A DNA stretch of 64,000 nt from the NCBI RefSeq assembly GCF_025370755.1, contig NZ_JAMXFC010000025.1, positions 1 to 64,000 on the forward strand. Reading direction: 5' to 3'. Made by a program: the position numbers and the translations under genes. The notes under the pieces were generated by a model. The model searched no databases. It was not told the origin of the DNA and worked only from the letters and a program-made list of their open reading frames with translations. Below are positions 1 to 8,769 of this stretch, in pieces (within the stretch, counting starts at the first letter, position 1; every line of letters begins with the position of its first letter). The stretch comes from Laspinema sp. D2d (GTDB lineage: Bacteria > Cyanobacteriota > Cyanobacteriia > Cyanobacteriales > Laspinemataceae).

Positions 1-403
1 CTGTTGTTTTCTAGTCATAAGGAGAGGATTGAATTGCCATCTTTTTTACTTTTTTTAAAATGAGCGAACCGTAAGTTGTTAAAGCCAGAATATACCCATT
101 TTGGGTATGGAATTATGACCGAACCTTTCAGCAGAAGAGTGTTTGCCGTCCAGACTTTTTCATCCTCGAAACCGTAAGCGAGTTATCAAGTTTTCCCCTA
201 GAATTTGCAGAAACTCGAAGTCTTGGTTGTAGCAGGAGCGGTTGTCACCAACGAGGGATGAGCGCGGTTGTTGCGGTGGGTGCGTTGTTAATGCTGCTTG
301 ACTGATGCGATCGCATTGCATGAGGAGCCGATCGCATCGGTCAAGCAGGTTTTCCGGCGTTCTGAGAAATCGTAGAAATCCACGGGAAACTATGCTGAAT
401 CAA
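1..403. other. Non-coding leading edge
   Basis: I find no convincing gene here. The segment contains HIP1-like GCGATCGC/GATCGCAT sites and no clear terminator or structured repeat. Short open frames on the plus strand run into the minus-strand gene that follows and look like shadows. Confidence 0.5.
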
Positions 404-1087
404 TCAAGCAGAGGAATCCAACCCAATCACGCGGCTTGTGTTCCCCTCCAAAACTGGGTCTTGCTCGTGTCCTGCTGCTTTCATCCCGCGCTGATATCCA
501 GGGCGATCGCTAATCTGAGTCAGCCACGCCTTGATGTTGGGCCGGTTGTCGAAACCCAAGTCATAAAATGCCTTCATCGTGCCGAACGGGAAGTGCATCA
601 TAATGTCGGCGGCTGTAAAATCAGCACCAGCGAAGTAGTCCCCTTGGGATAGGCGAGTTTCGACCATTTCCAGATGGCGATCGAGCCGCTGCCGTAGAGC
701 CGGGAGCAGTGGAGAATTGCTATCAGGGCCTAGGGCCATACCCGTAATCCAGCTTACAATACTCCAACTCACCAAGCTGGCATTGGCGTAGTGGAACCAG
801 TACAAATAATCTGGATACTGAGGTGATGTGGCGGGAACTGCCAATCTTCCTTCCCCGTAGCGTCCCAAGATATATTCAACGATCGCTCCCGATTCACCCA
901 GCACCACCTCGCCATCGACCAGCACCGGCGCAGTTCCCACGGGATGAACGTCCCGCAGTTCTGGGGGAGCAAACTGGGTCACTGGGTCACGTTGATATAA
1001 AACCAGTTCGTAAGGCAATTCCAGTTCTTCTAACAGCCAGATTATCCGCTCGGACTGGGAAACGTTGAGATGGTGGACGGTTAGCAT
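404..1087 (-). CDS. Glutathione S-transferase family protein
   Basis: The 227-residue product has the two-domain layout of soluble glutathione S-transferases, which conjugate glutathione to electrophiles or reduce peroxides in the cytosol. The N-terminal thioredoxin-like half begins MLTVHHLN, followed by SQSERIIWLLEEL, a cis-Pro segment (GTAPVLVDG) and the glutathione-binding ESGAIVEYI motif. The all-helical C-terminal half contains the FTAADIMMHFP N-capping box. The ATG at 1087 was chosen because the fold starts there; an in-frame extension of 54 residues to 1249 has no domain-like content. It is convergent with nothing, stands alone, and is followed upstream by repeats. The substrate cannot be told. 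The family assignment is secure. Confidence 0.9.
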   Translation of the reverse strand: MLTVHHLNVSQSERIIWLLEELELPYELVLYQRDPVTQFAPPELRDVHPVGTAPVLVDGEVVLGESGAIVEYILGRYGEGRLAVPATSPQYPDYLYWFHYANASLVSWSIVSWITGMALGPDSNSPLLPALRQRLDRHLEMVETRLSQGDYFAGADFTAADIMMHFPFGTMKAFYDLGFDNRPNIKAWLTQISDRPGYQRGMKAAGHEQDPVLEGNTSRVIGLDSSA

Positions 1088-1229
1088 TGTTTTGTTACAG
1101 CTTTTGATTCTGAAAATACCACGCCTAGGGACTTGAGTAAAACTTTGATGCAGTGGTAATCCAGGAAATTCTGTGGCTTGGGGTGAGCCACTGGTTTGCA
1201 CGTTTCGAGGTTTATGCGATTGCTTCGGA

Positions 1230-1256
1230 CAAACTGTCAGTCTCGACACTTATCCG
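1230..1256. repeat. Dispersed palindromic repeat (AACTGTCAG family)
   Basis: A degenerate copy of the imperfect palindrome whose two arms read roughly GATAACTGTCAG and CTGACAGTTATC. It lies in the 5' flank of the glutathione S-transferase gene. The right arm has drifted to GACACTTATC, as in several other copies. Confidence 0.6.
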
Positions 1257-1357
1257 ACGGAGACCTGTACCGAATTTCAGGCTGCCAACCGATGATTGTT
1301 AGTCCTGGAGGTTATTGGGGCAAAATGATATCGGACTGCTCATGCGTCGTCTCGCGG

Positions 1358-1383
1358 GATAACTGTCGGTTCTGACACTTATC
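1358..1383. repeat. Dispersed palindromic repeat
   Basis: Another copy, GGATAACTGTCGG plus TCTGACACTTATC. It ends exactly where the methyltransferase remnant begins, so the repeat may have arrived with, or caused, the truncation. Confidence 0.65.
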
Positions 1384-1640
1384 GCCGGAAAGCGCTCAGG
1401 GGAACCTATGAAGAATCTGTCTGGGACCATTTAGGCGAAACGACTAGCACCCCGTTTGAGCTAGGGAAACATAAGCAGATTGCTGTCAAGGCGAGTGATG
1501 ATTTGGGTAATGAATTGTTGGTTATTAAGAGCCTTGTAATTTATAACCAGAATATGAATTATGGAAAACCAAAAATATTTATAATTGATATTTTTGGTTT
1601 TATAAATTCACCTTTTAACAAAACTAAAATTCTTAGATAG
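1384..1640 (+). pseudogene. C-terminal remnant of a DNA methyltransferase
   Basis: An open frame without a start codon reads RGTYEESVWDHLGETT, then STPFELGKHKQIAVK, then GNELLVIKSL, and stops at TAG 1638-1640. The pattern ESVWDHL...TTS.PF.LG.H.....GNEL..IKSL is what I know from the C-termini of adenine-specific (type III Mod-like) DNA methyltransferases. The catalytic part is absent: upstream is a palindromic repeat and then the flank of the GST gene. After about residue 50 the reading becomes AT-rich and probably runs out of the original gene. It sits just before the sigma factor-helicase-EVE genes and suggests that the locus once carried a restriction-modification type methylase. The family call is from memory, not a search. 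Confidence 0.55.
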
Positions 1641-1684
1641 TTCAATTTTCCACTATTATTTCATGTATTTATCGGGAAAAACTT

Positions 1685-3547
1685 ATGGTTTATCGGCATA
1701 TACATATAGAAGACTTAGAAAATATCAAGGATGCTTTATCGGTAGCCGTCGTATTTGAATCATTGGGTTATGATGCTTGTTGCGAGGCTCTTGAGGTGAG
1801 TGACCTAGACTTATCGCCTACCAACATCGAAGCGATAAAAACAGCGTATCTAATTGCAAATCAGGAAAAGGGAACACTACAAGTATTTTTATTGGAACTA
1901 CAACCGAAAAGTTGGAGTTCTAATGCAGGAGTAATCCTCCGACTAACAGCGATTGCCAAGAATTTATGCCAGCGTGATACTGATATTTTAATTGTTGCTA
2001 CAATAAATTATCAACAATTAGTGTTGGTCAGTCCTTTTAGAACATTTGACCAACAATTAAATCTTAAATTGAGCATTGCTAAGATGTTCATCAATGTCAA
2101 AAAACCCAGCTTTTATGACTTGAATCAATTAGAGAAGATAGCTGCTCATAGCCTCAAACCTAGCCAACTTTATCAGGTGCAACACCAAACCTTGAAACAG
2201 GTGAGGGAAGAGAAACGGCAACCCATCAGTACAGATTTAGTGCAATGCTACTTCAGAGAAATTGGCTGGATTCCATTACTTAAACGCGAGGATGAGATAT
2301 CTTTAGCTCAACAGGTGCAACGATGGATTCAGTTAGAACAAAATAAGAAATCCTTATATTCCAAACTTTACCGAGAACCTACAGACTTAGAGTGGGCAAA
2401 TATTACGGGGTTGTCATTATCTCAATTGCAGGATTTTATTTCAAAGGGACGAGATGCCCAAAAATCTCTAGTTTGTAGTAACCTCAGATTGGTGGTATCC
2501 ATTGCCAAAATTTACCAACATCGTGGCCTAGAGTTATTAGATTTAATTCAGCATGGAAACGAGGGATTGATTAAAGCTACTGAAAAATTTGACCCGACAA
2601 TGGGCTATAAATTCTCCACCTGTGCAACCCATTGGATTCGGCAGCATATTACTCGTGGCTTGTGTAATGAATCCAGAATAATTCGACTCCCTGTCCATAT
2701 CTATGAGAGTCTGAGTAAAATCAAAAAAGCAACCTGTCACCTTACCCTTAACCTTGAACATACTCCCAGTTTAGAAGAGATTGCGGTTGAGCTAGAGATG
2801 AGTGGAGAAAAAGTCGAATTTTTACGCGGAATCAACCAATTAAGCCGACCAAGCTCTTTGGATTCTCTACTAACCGATGACTTAACTCTAGCTGATTTAC
2901 TCCCTAGCAACGACAACTCCGCTCAACGCTTAGAACAGCAGTGGTTACGCGAAGAAATTGATAAAGCCTTGTGTACTTTAACACCACGAGAGCAGGAAGT
3001 GTTAACCTTTCGCTTTGGCTTAGATGGTCAGGGAGAACGGACCCTAGAAAAAATTGGTGATTACTATGGACTGACACGAGAAAGAATCCGTCAAGTTCAG
3101 GATAAGGCACTAAGGAAATTTAAAGCGGCATACAGCCCGCGACAACACCTTAAAGATACAGAGACGCAACAAACTACTTCAGAAATAAATAAAGTTATTC
3201 TACCGCTATCCCAATTGTTTAAAGATGCCACTCGATTAAAAGCTGACACAGGTAGTAGTGATTCACTGAACTCCCCCGCTTTGCAATTTTTTTGCAATCC
3301 TTCCGTATCTGTACTCATTCAGTTCCAAGAATTGAACGCTCATCGTCGGCTCTATGCCAATGACGACTCATCCTTAAAACAACACCTATTTACCTTAATC
3401 ACAAATAAATACTATGCCAAACCTACATACATTATCAAAAACATTATCTACCTCGTTTGGGGAATTGAGGCCACTCAAACTGACCTCTACTCTATTGCCC
3501 AGAACCAACTAAAACAATGGGAACTTCTTCCAACCTCTTTAACTTAA
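1685..3547 (+). CDS. Sigma-70 factor with extra N- and C-terminal domains
   Basis: The 620-residue protein carries a sigma-70 core at about residues 182-484. Region 1.2 begins TDLVQCYFREIG, region 2 contains NLRLVVSIAKIYQHRGLELL and KFSTCATHWIRQHITRG, region 3 follows RIIRLPVHIYESL, and region 4 has TPREQEVLTFRFGL and LTRERIRQVQDKALRK. It should direct RNA polymerase to particular promoters. Cyanobacterial group 2 sigma factors are usually about 320-400 residues; here residues 1-180 form an added domain. Its pattern (VFLLELQ..., ILIVATINYQQLVLVSP, LKLSIAKMFI...PSFYDLNQLEKIA) resembles the N-terminal domain of some large DNA methyltransferases. Residues 485-620 are also extra. The gene is 22 bp ahead of the helicase gene and probably cotranscribed. 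The sigma assignment is firm; the N-domain relation is inference. Confidence 0.9.
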   Translation: MVYRHIHIEDLENIKDALSVAVVFESLGYDACCEALEVSDLDLSPTNIEAIKTAYLIANQEKGTLQVFLLELQPKSWSSNAGVILRLTAIAKNLCQRDTDILIVATINYQQLVLVSPFRTFDQQLNLKLSIAKMFINVKKPSFYDLNQLEKIAAHSLKPSQLYQVQHQTLKQVREEKRQPISTDLVQCYFREIGWIPLLKREDEISLAQQVQRWIQLEQNKKSLYSKLYREPTDLEWANITGLSLSQLQDFISKGRDAQKSLVCSNLRLVVSIAKIYQHRGLELLDLIQHGNEGLIKATEKFDPTMGYKFSTCATHWIRQHITRGLCNESRIIRLPVHIYESLSKIKKATCHLTLNLEHTPSLEEIAVELEMSGEKVEFLRGINQLSRPSSLDSLLTDDLTLADLLPSNDNSAQRLEQQWLREEIDKALCTLTPREQEVLTFRFGLDGQGERTLEKIGDYYGLTRERIRQVQDKALRKFKAAYSPRQHLKDTETQQTTSEINKVILPLSQLFKDATRLKADTGSSDSLNSPALQFFCNPSVSVLIQFQELNAHRRLYANDDSSLKQHLFTLITNKYYAKPTYIIKNIIYLVWGIEATQTDLYSIAQNQLKQWELLPTSLT

Positions 3548-3569
3548 TTATTCTTTATAGTTAAATCCT

Positions 3570-6500
3570 ATGATATTACCCGACTACATTGACAATAGCC
3601 AACACACCCTCGAAGCCGTCCTCACCGACTTAATTAAGAACGATCGCCAGCTTGTCCTCGACCTTGCCACCGGCTTTTTCCGTATTGAAGCATGGTTGCG
3701 GTTAGAAGCTCCTATGAATCAGCTAACCCGGCTGCGGCTGCTCATAGGTCGTGACCCAGCTATCCGACCTGCTGAGAGCGATCGCATTGATTTGGTGAAG
3801 CATCTGCGGCGGGTGATTCAGGAGCAGTTAGAGCAGGCGTCATTCCAAATCGAGTACAAACATCAGATTGACCGTGCGATCGCCTACTTCCAGCAAGACC
3901 ATATCGAGATGAGGTTGTTCGGGGCTGTGGGTGATAAGTCCCAGTTTCTCCATGCTAAGGCTTACATATTCGACAAATACAGTATTGTCGGTTCGAGCAA
4001 CTTCACGCCATCGGGACTGGAGGGCAACTCTGAACTAAATGTGGTCAACAAAATTGAGGCGATCGCTCGTGATTTGCGAGAGAACTGGTTCGAGCGGTTT
4101 TGGAATGACCCCAGCGTTGACCTAGACTACAAGAGCAAATTTATTGACGCCCTCAACGCTTCCAAGTTTGGCAGCAAGGCTTACACGCCCTATCAGGTTT
4201 TCCTCAAAGCGCTGTACGAACTGTTTAAGGAAGAGTCGGTTGTTGGGGAAGGCGATCGCTCGTCGGTGGAATTAGCTAATTTCCAGCAAGAAGGATTCGC
4301 TAGGGCAGTACGGCTGATTAACAAGCACGGTGGTTGCATGGTTGCCGATGCGGTGGGCTTAGGAAAAACCTACATCGGGCTGCGGGTGCTGGAACACTAT
4401 TTAATTGAAGAACGTAAACCGGGGAAAGTCCCTCGTGCTCTGGTGCTATGTCCGGCTCAGTTGCGTGATTTGGTCTGGAATAAGAAGCTAGACGACTTTG
4501 GGATTAAAGCAGATGTCCTCTCTCACGAAGAAATTAGCCGTAAGGAATTTGATATCCGTCGCTATAGCAGTCACGATATGATAGTGATTGACGAATGTCA
4601 TAATTTCCGCAACTCTGCCACTAACCGTTATCAGAATCTACAAAAATTGATTAATAGTGGTAATCGCCATAAAAAATTAGTCTTGCTGACGGCAACCCCA
4701 ATTAATAATAGTGTTTTTGACCTCTACCATCAAGTTTTTTTACTTGCTCGGGGCCAGACCACTTATTATCGGACCGATGGCATTAGCAACCTTCAAACTT
4801 ATTTTAAAGCATTATCCAAAGGTCAAATAGAAATTACTAATCTCCTATTTGAAACGATGGTTCGGCGATCGAGGCAGGATGTGATTCGGCGGCAGCAGGC
4901 AGGGGAAGAGATTCGGATTGCGGGGAAACTCATCCGTTTCCCAACAAGAAAGTTAGAGAATTTTACTTATAATTTTGAAGCCAGCTTTTCTGGGTTGTAT
5001 CTTAAAATTGCCAACTGCATTGATGAGTTAAATTTAGCCCCGTACAACATCAAGGCATTCAAAAAACGCAAAGCGAGGGAAGATGAAAACGAGGTAAAGC
5101 GGAATAAGGCACTGGTGGCATTACAAAAGGCGCTTTACCTTAAGCGGCTAGAAAGTGCGCTGGTTGCTTTTAAGAATAGCGTTGAAAGGCAGGCTAAATT
5201 TCAAGATAAATTTTATCAAATTCTTACTGAAGAAGGTAAGTTGCTCGATAGCAAGAACTTCCGCAAACTACTTCTAGCTCTTGAAGATGAAGAGGAATCC
5301 CACTCCGTCACAGAAATTATCAACAGTCTGGAAGCAGTGGATTCCAAGCAATATAGTTTAAAGACTTTGGAAGAACAAATTCAAGCCGATTTGACGATGT
5401 TACACGATATCCTCAAAATGCTTGACACCATTGAAACCAGTGTTGAAACGGGAACAGACTATGACCGCAAACTGGTTGCCTTCAAGGAATTGCTAGGGGA
5501 GAACCTGAAAGGGCAGAAAATCCTTGTTTTTAGCTACTTTAAGGACACGGCGGAATATCTGCACAAAACGCTAACTAATGATTCAAGGTGGTTGCAGCAG
5601 ATGGTAGTTAGCGGGCGATCGCCAGTTATCGAACTCATCACCGGCAGTACGTCGGGTAAGCAGCGCAAGGAAATGGTAAGCCGATTTGCACCCAAGGCAA
5701 ACCATGAAACTCCAGAGGATTTACAACTGCTACTGAACAACCCGATTGATATCCTGATTTGCACAGACGTACTCTCGGAAGGCCAAAACTTACAAGATGC
5801 TGGGGTGCTGGTGAATTATGACTTACACTGGAACCCGGTACGGATGATTCAACGGGCTGGACGTATCGACCGACTCGGCACAGATTATGAGCAACTCTAC
5901 ATTTACAACTGTTTCCCCGAAGAAGGACTAGAAGAACTGCTGGGTTTGGTGAAACGTTTACAGAAACGGATTGCTGATATTGACCGAGAAGTTGGACTCG
6001 ATGCTAGTGTCCTCGGTGAAACCATCTCCGATAAATCCCTTGAGGAACTATTCCGGCTCAAGCGCGCGACCACCGAAGCCGAAAAACAAGCCATTTTGGA
6101 AGAATTGGAACAAGCCTCCGATTTAATTTCCTTAGATGAGATGCGATTGCCTTTGCTTGAATACATTCAGCGCAAAACCGCTGAGGAAGTTGAGGATATT
6201 CCCCTAGGCATTCACAGCACTCGCTATTTTAGGATCCCTCAGTCTGAATTTGCCGAAGGTGGCCTTTTTCTAGCTTTTAAGACTGAAGATAACCATTACT
6301 GGCATTTCTATCCACGCATTAATAATGCAATTTCTACTGATTTTAATACGGCTATCACAGATAAGCGCAAAATATTTAATTGGATAAAATGCCAAGAATC
6401 CGAATTTCCACCGCCTGAGCAACTGCCACCAACACCGTTCAATCCAACAATTTTTCCGGTAGTGGAAAGTGCGCTCAATAATCTAATGCTCATGTTTGAG

Positions 6501-6869
6501 AAACAGCAATCAGGTTCTAAAGTTAAACCAGTGCTGACAAAAGTTCTTAACAATGTTTTGCAAGCCTTTAGGCAACCAGACTTATTCCAGGATTCGGTCA
6601 ATTCGGAAATGATTGAACGAATTATTTCTGTCATCAGTACAGAGAAACTCAGCGTGTTTGAGCGAGAAATTAGACGAATGTGGGATAAATTCAAGGACTC
6701 AAAAAGTTTGTCTGAACTGGCCGCCGACCTAGATGAGTTTTTTGCTGACAATGAGTTGTATCCAGAAATGGAGGAGGACCCACAACTAAAAACTTTCAAA
6801 ATGGTCAAACGAGAAGATATTCAACTCGTTTGCTATGAATGGTTTTATCCAACCCAATCAAGCTCCTAA
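3570..6869 (+). CDS. PLD-domain SNF2-type helicase
   Basis: This 1099-residue protein joins a phospholipase D-like nuclease domain to a superfamily 2 helicase. The PLD motif is at residues 128-147 (HAKAYIFD, then GSSNFTPSG; H128, K130, D135), a single HxK motif. The helicase part shows Walker A ADAVGLGKTY (about 259-268), DECH (341-344), LTATP (373-377) and the C-terminal lobe with DVLSEGQNLQDAG and the arginine-finger motif QRAGRIDRLG (about 733-775). A long helical C-terminal region follows. Such PLD-helicase fusions occur in restriction and phage-defence loci, where they are thought to translocate on and cut DNA. It sits between the sigma factor gene and the EVE gene and is likely translated from one message with both. 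Confidence 0.9.
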   Translation: MILPDYIDNSQHTLEAVLTDLIKNDRQLVLDLATGFFRIEAWLRLEAPMNQLTRLRLLIGRDPAIRPAESDRIDLVKHLRRVIQEQLEQASFQIEYKHQIDRAIAYFQQDHIEMRLFGAVGDKSQFLHAKAYIFDKYSIVGSSNFTPSGLEGNSELNVVNKIEAIARDLRENWFERFWNDPSVDLDYKSKFIDALNASKFGSKAYTPYQVFLKALYELFKEESVVGEGDRSSVELANFQQEGFARAVRLINKHGGCMVADAVGLGKTYIGLRVLEHYLIEERKPGKVPRALVLCPAQLRDLVWNKKLDDFGIKADVLSHEEISRKEFDIRRYSSHDMIVIDECHNFRNSATNRYQNLQKLINSGNRHKKLVLLTATPINNSVFDLYHQVFLLARGQTTYYRTDGISNLQTYFKALSKGQIEITNLLFETMVRRSRQDVIRRQQAGEEIRIAGKLIRFPTRKLENFTYNFEASFSGLYLKIANCIDELNLAPYNIKAFKKRKAREDENEVKRNKALVALQKALYLKRLESALVAFKNSVERQAKFQDKFYQILTEEGKLLDSKNFRKLLLALEDEEESHSVTEIINSLEAVDSKQYSLKTLEEQIQADLTMLHDILKMLDTIETSVETGTDYDRKLVAFKELLGENLKGQKILVFSYFKDTAEYLHKTLTNDSRWLQQMVVSGRSPVIELITGSTSGKQRKEMVSRFAPKANHETPEDLQLLLNNPIDILICTDVLSEGQNLQDAGVLVNYDLHWNPVRMIQRAGRIDRLGTDYEQLYIYNCFPEEGLEELLGLVKRLQKRIADIDREVGLDASVLGETISDKSLEELFRLKRATTEAEKQAILEELEQASDLISLDEMRLPLLEYIQRKTAEEVEDIPLGIHSTRYFRIPQSEFAEGGLFLAFKTEDNHYWHFYPRINNAISTDFNTAITDKRKIFNWIKCQESEFPPPEQLPPTPFNPTIFPVVESALNNLMLMFEKQQSGSKVKPVLTKVLNNVLQAFRQPDLFQDSVNSEMIERIISVISTEKLSVFEREIRRMWDKFKDSKSLSELAADLDEFFADNELYPEMEEDPQLKTFKMVKREDIQLVCYEWFYPTQSSS

Positions 6870-6877
6870 CCGCTACT

Positions 6878-7300
6878 ATGACCTACTGGCTATTCCAAGG
6901 CAATCCCAAATATTATCGACTCCGTGCTGGCATCCAAGACTTTGACCGGATGCCTTGGCTAGTCACGCGCTACCACAAAGAAATCGCCGTGGGTGATGGG
7001 GTCCTGATTTGGATATCGGGGACAGATGCCGGAATCTATGCGATCGCCGAGGTCATCGAACCCGCTACGATTTTGACTGAAGTGCCTGATATCGGCTACT
7101 GGCTGGACAAGAGCAAAATCTACACTCACCCCCACGCTCGAATCCGGTTTACCACGAAGCTGCTGGATAAGCCGTTGTTGCGATCGCATCTGAAGAACGA
7201 CGAAATTCTCAAAGACCTGGGAGTGATTCGCCAGCCGAACGCGACCAACTTTAAAGTCACTCCCATTCAGTGGCAGCGGGTTCATGAATTGAAGGAGTAA
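6878..7300 (+). CDS. EVE-domain protein
   Basis: The 140-residue product begins MTYWLFQGNPKYY and continues with IAVGDGVLIWISGTDAGIYAIAEV, a pattern typical of EVE domains (PUA-like fold). EVE domains are known or suspected readers of modified bases such as 5-methylcytosine and occur in modification-dependent restriction proteins and defence islands. The ATG at 6878 lies 8 bp after the helicase stop, so translation is probably coupled; an earlier in-frame start at 6839 would add 13 residues that do not belong to the fold. There is no nuclease domain in this protein, so the helicase with its PLD domain may be the effector it works with. That partnership is inference. Confidence 0.88.
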   Translation: MTYWLFQGNPKYYRLRAGIQDFDRMPWLVTRYHKEIAVGDGVLIWISGTDAGIYAIAEVIEPATILTEVPDIGYWLDKSKIYTHPHARIRFTTKLLDKPLLRSHLKNDEILKDLGVIRQPNATNFKVTPIQWQRVHELKE

Positions 7301-7410
7301 ACGAGATGAAAACTTTGAAATCTGCTAAGACTAAGATGCGATCGCCTCCTTCCACCCCGACCCAAATAGGCCCCACCAGTACGCACCGGCTTCCAGGGGT
7401 TCCGGTTTCC

Positions 7411-7435
7411 CAAACTCTCAGCACTGAGAGTTTAG
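7411..7435. repeat. Dispersed palindromic repeat (perfect copy)
   Basis: AAACTCTCAG, two bases, CTGAGAGTTT: a perfect inverted repeat with 10-bp arms just downstream of the EVE gene. Short open frames that cover it look spurious. Confidence 0.75.
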
Positions 7436-7484
7436 CCAACCGCTATCGGACCGGCGGGCACTCGCGAAGGGGTTTGGAACTAGC

Positions 7485-7511
7485 GGATAACTGTCAGAGG
7501 TGACAGTTATC
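7485..7511. repeat. Dispersed palindromic repeat (perfect copy)
   Basis: ATAACTGTCA, four bases, TGACAGTTAT: 10-bp perfect arms, about 50 bp after the preceding copy. It is the clearest full-length copy of the family. Confidence 0.8.
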
Positions 7512-7652
7512 TGGGTGGGACCGATGGTGGATGCGATCGCCCGCTCAGAAAAACCGCCAACCCGTTGCGGACCGACCGACTGAGGCAGTTGAATTAAGTC
7601 GCCATCTTGGGGGCGATCGAGATTTTTCCCTTAAACCAGTGAGAATAAGGTT

Positions 7653-8489
7653 ATGACGCAATCAGACCCAACACCAGAAGAAGAAGCGAAAATTTCTTTG
7701 ATTAAACGGATTAAAGCAGGTGAAAAAAATCTGAGTGGGGCTAATCTGAGTGGGGCTGACCTGAGCGAGGCCGAACTATATGATGCTGACCTGAGCGGTG
7801 CTAATTTGAGTGGAGCTAATTTGAGTGGAGCTGACCTGGGTGAGGCTAATTTGACGGGAGCCAACCTTTGTAAAGCGAATCTAAGAAAGGCTGACATGAG
7901 AGAGGCTGACCTGTGTAATGCTGACCTAAATGGAGCTGACCTGAGTGAGGCTTACCTGAGTGGCATTATGTTGTATAAAGCTAACCTCAAAGAGGCTAAC
8001 TTAAACAACGCCTATTTAAGTGGGTCGGACCTGGGTGGCGCTGACTTGAGAGAGGCTGACCTAGGTGGGGCTTATTTAAGAAGGGTTAGTTTAGATGGGG
8101 CTAATCTATATAAGGCTAATCTGAGAGAGGCTGACCTGGGAGAGGTTGAGATGAATGGGGCTAACCTGAGTTTGGCTAATTTGAATCTAGCTATCCTGAG
8201 TCTGGCTGAGATGAATGGGGTTTATTTGATTGGAACTAACCTAATTAAGACTGACTTGCTAGGGGCTCAATTAATTAAAGCTGATTTAAGAGGGGCTGAC
8301 CTGAGAGGGGCTAACTTGAGTGGGGCTGACCTGACTGGGGCTAATCTGACTGAGGCTGACCTAAGTTTGGCTAACCTGAGTAGGACTAAATTTGAAAATG
8401 CCACAGTTGTCAAAACCCGATTTGGACAAAATCAAGGCATTGATGAAGCTCTAAAAGCGGACCTCATCAAGAGAGGGGCAAAATTTTGA
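7653..8489 (+). CDS. Pentapeptide-repeat protein
   Basis: After an acidic N-terminus (MTQSDPTPEEEAK) and a short helix (ISLIKRIKAGEKN), nearly the whole 278-residue protein is made of A(D/N)LSG-type five-residue repeats, about 45-48 of them, ending near residue 250. Such repeats fold into a right-handed square beta-helix. Members include gyrase-protecting DNA mimics and many cyanobacterial proteins of unknown role. The N-terminal helix plus repeats is a common cyanobacterial arrangement. There is no signal peptide or membrane segment, so it is probably cytosolic. The DNA itself is a degenerate 15-bp tandem repeat rich in GGGGCTAA and CTGAGC blocks. Upstream AAGG serves as a modest ribosome binding site. 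Confidence 0.92.
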   Translation: MTQSDPTPEEEAKISLIKRIKAGEKNLSGANLSGADLSEAELYDADLSGANLSGANLSGADLGEANLTGANLCKANLRKADMREADLCNADLNGADLSEAYLSGIMLYKANLKEANLNNAYLSGSDLGGADLREADLGGAYLRRVSLDGANLYKANLREADLGEVEMNGANLSLANLNLAILSLAEMNGVYLIGTNLIKTDLLGAQLIKADLRGADLRGANLSGADLTGANLTEADLSLANLSRTKFENATVVKTRFGQNQGIDEALKADLIKRGAKF

Positions 8490-8570
8490 AGATTCTCCAG
8501 GCGATCGCTCCCGCGTCCTAACCCCCGTCTAACCCAGCACCTTCCCACGGTTAGAGCAAATCGCCTCCCC

Positions 8571-8710
8571 GATAACTGTCAGACCCGGCACTTATTGGAG
8601 CAATCGGATATCGGACTGTCGATGCGCCTCCCGATAACTCTCAGAGTTGACAGTTATCCCGCGAACCTGGACTAGATGCGATCGCCAACTGTTAGCCGTG
8701 GCAGTTATTG
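8571..8710. repeat. Cluster of three palindromic repeats
   Basis: Three copies of the GATAACTGTCAG...CTGACAGTTATC family at 8571-8596, 8633-8658 and 8686-8710. Between them lie shared flanking words such as ATCGGACTG and GATGCG, also seen beside the copies at 1.36 kb and 10.4 kb, so the duplicated unit is longer than the palindrome. The segment between the pentapeptide and ParB-domain genes holds nothing else I recognise. Confidence 0.7.
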
Positions 8711-8769
8711 GGGCAATTGGATGGCGGCATCTAGGAGTTGGGGGATGCAAGAAGGCGATCGGGAATTTG

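Noticed and set aside
305-652. Plus-strand open frame of 115 codons
   Set aside because: It lies largely opposite the glutathione S-transferase gene and has no domain or ribosome site.
7306-7503. Open frame of 65 codons after the EVE gene
   Set aside because: It spans two palindromic repeats and HIP1 sites and has low-complexity, unconserved-looking translation.
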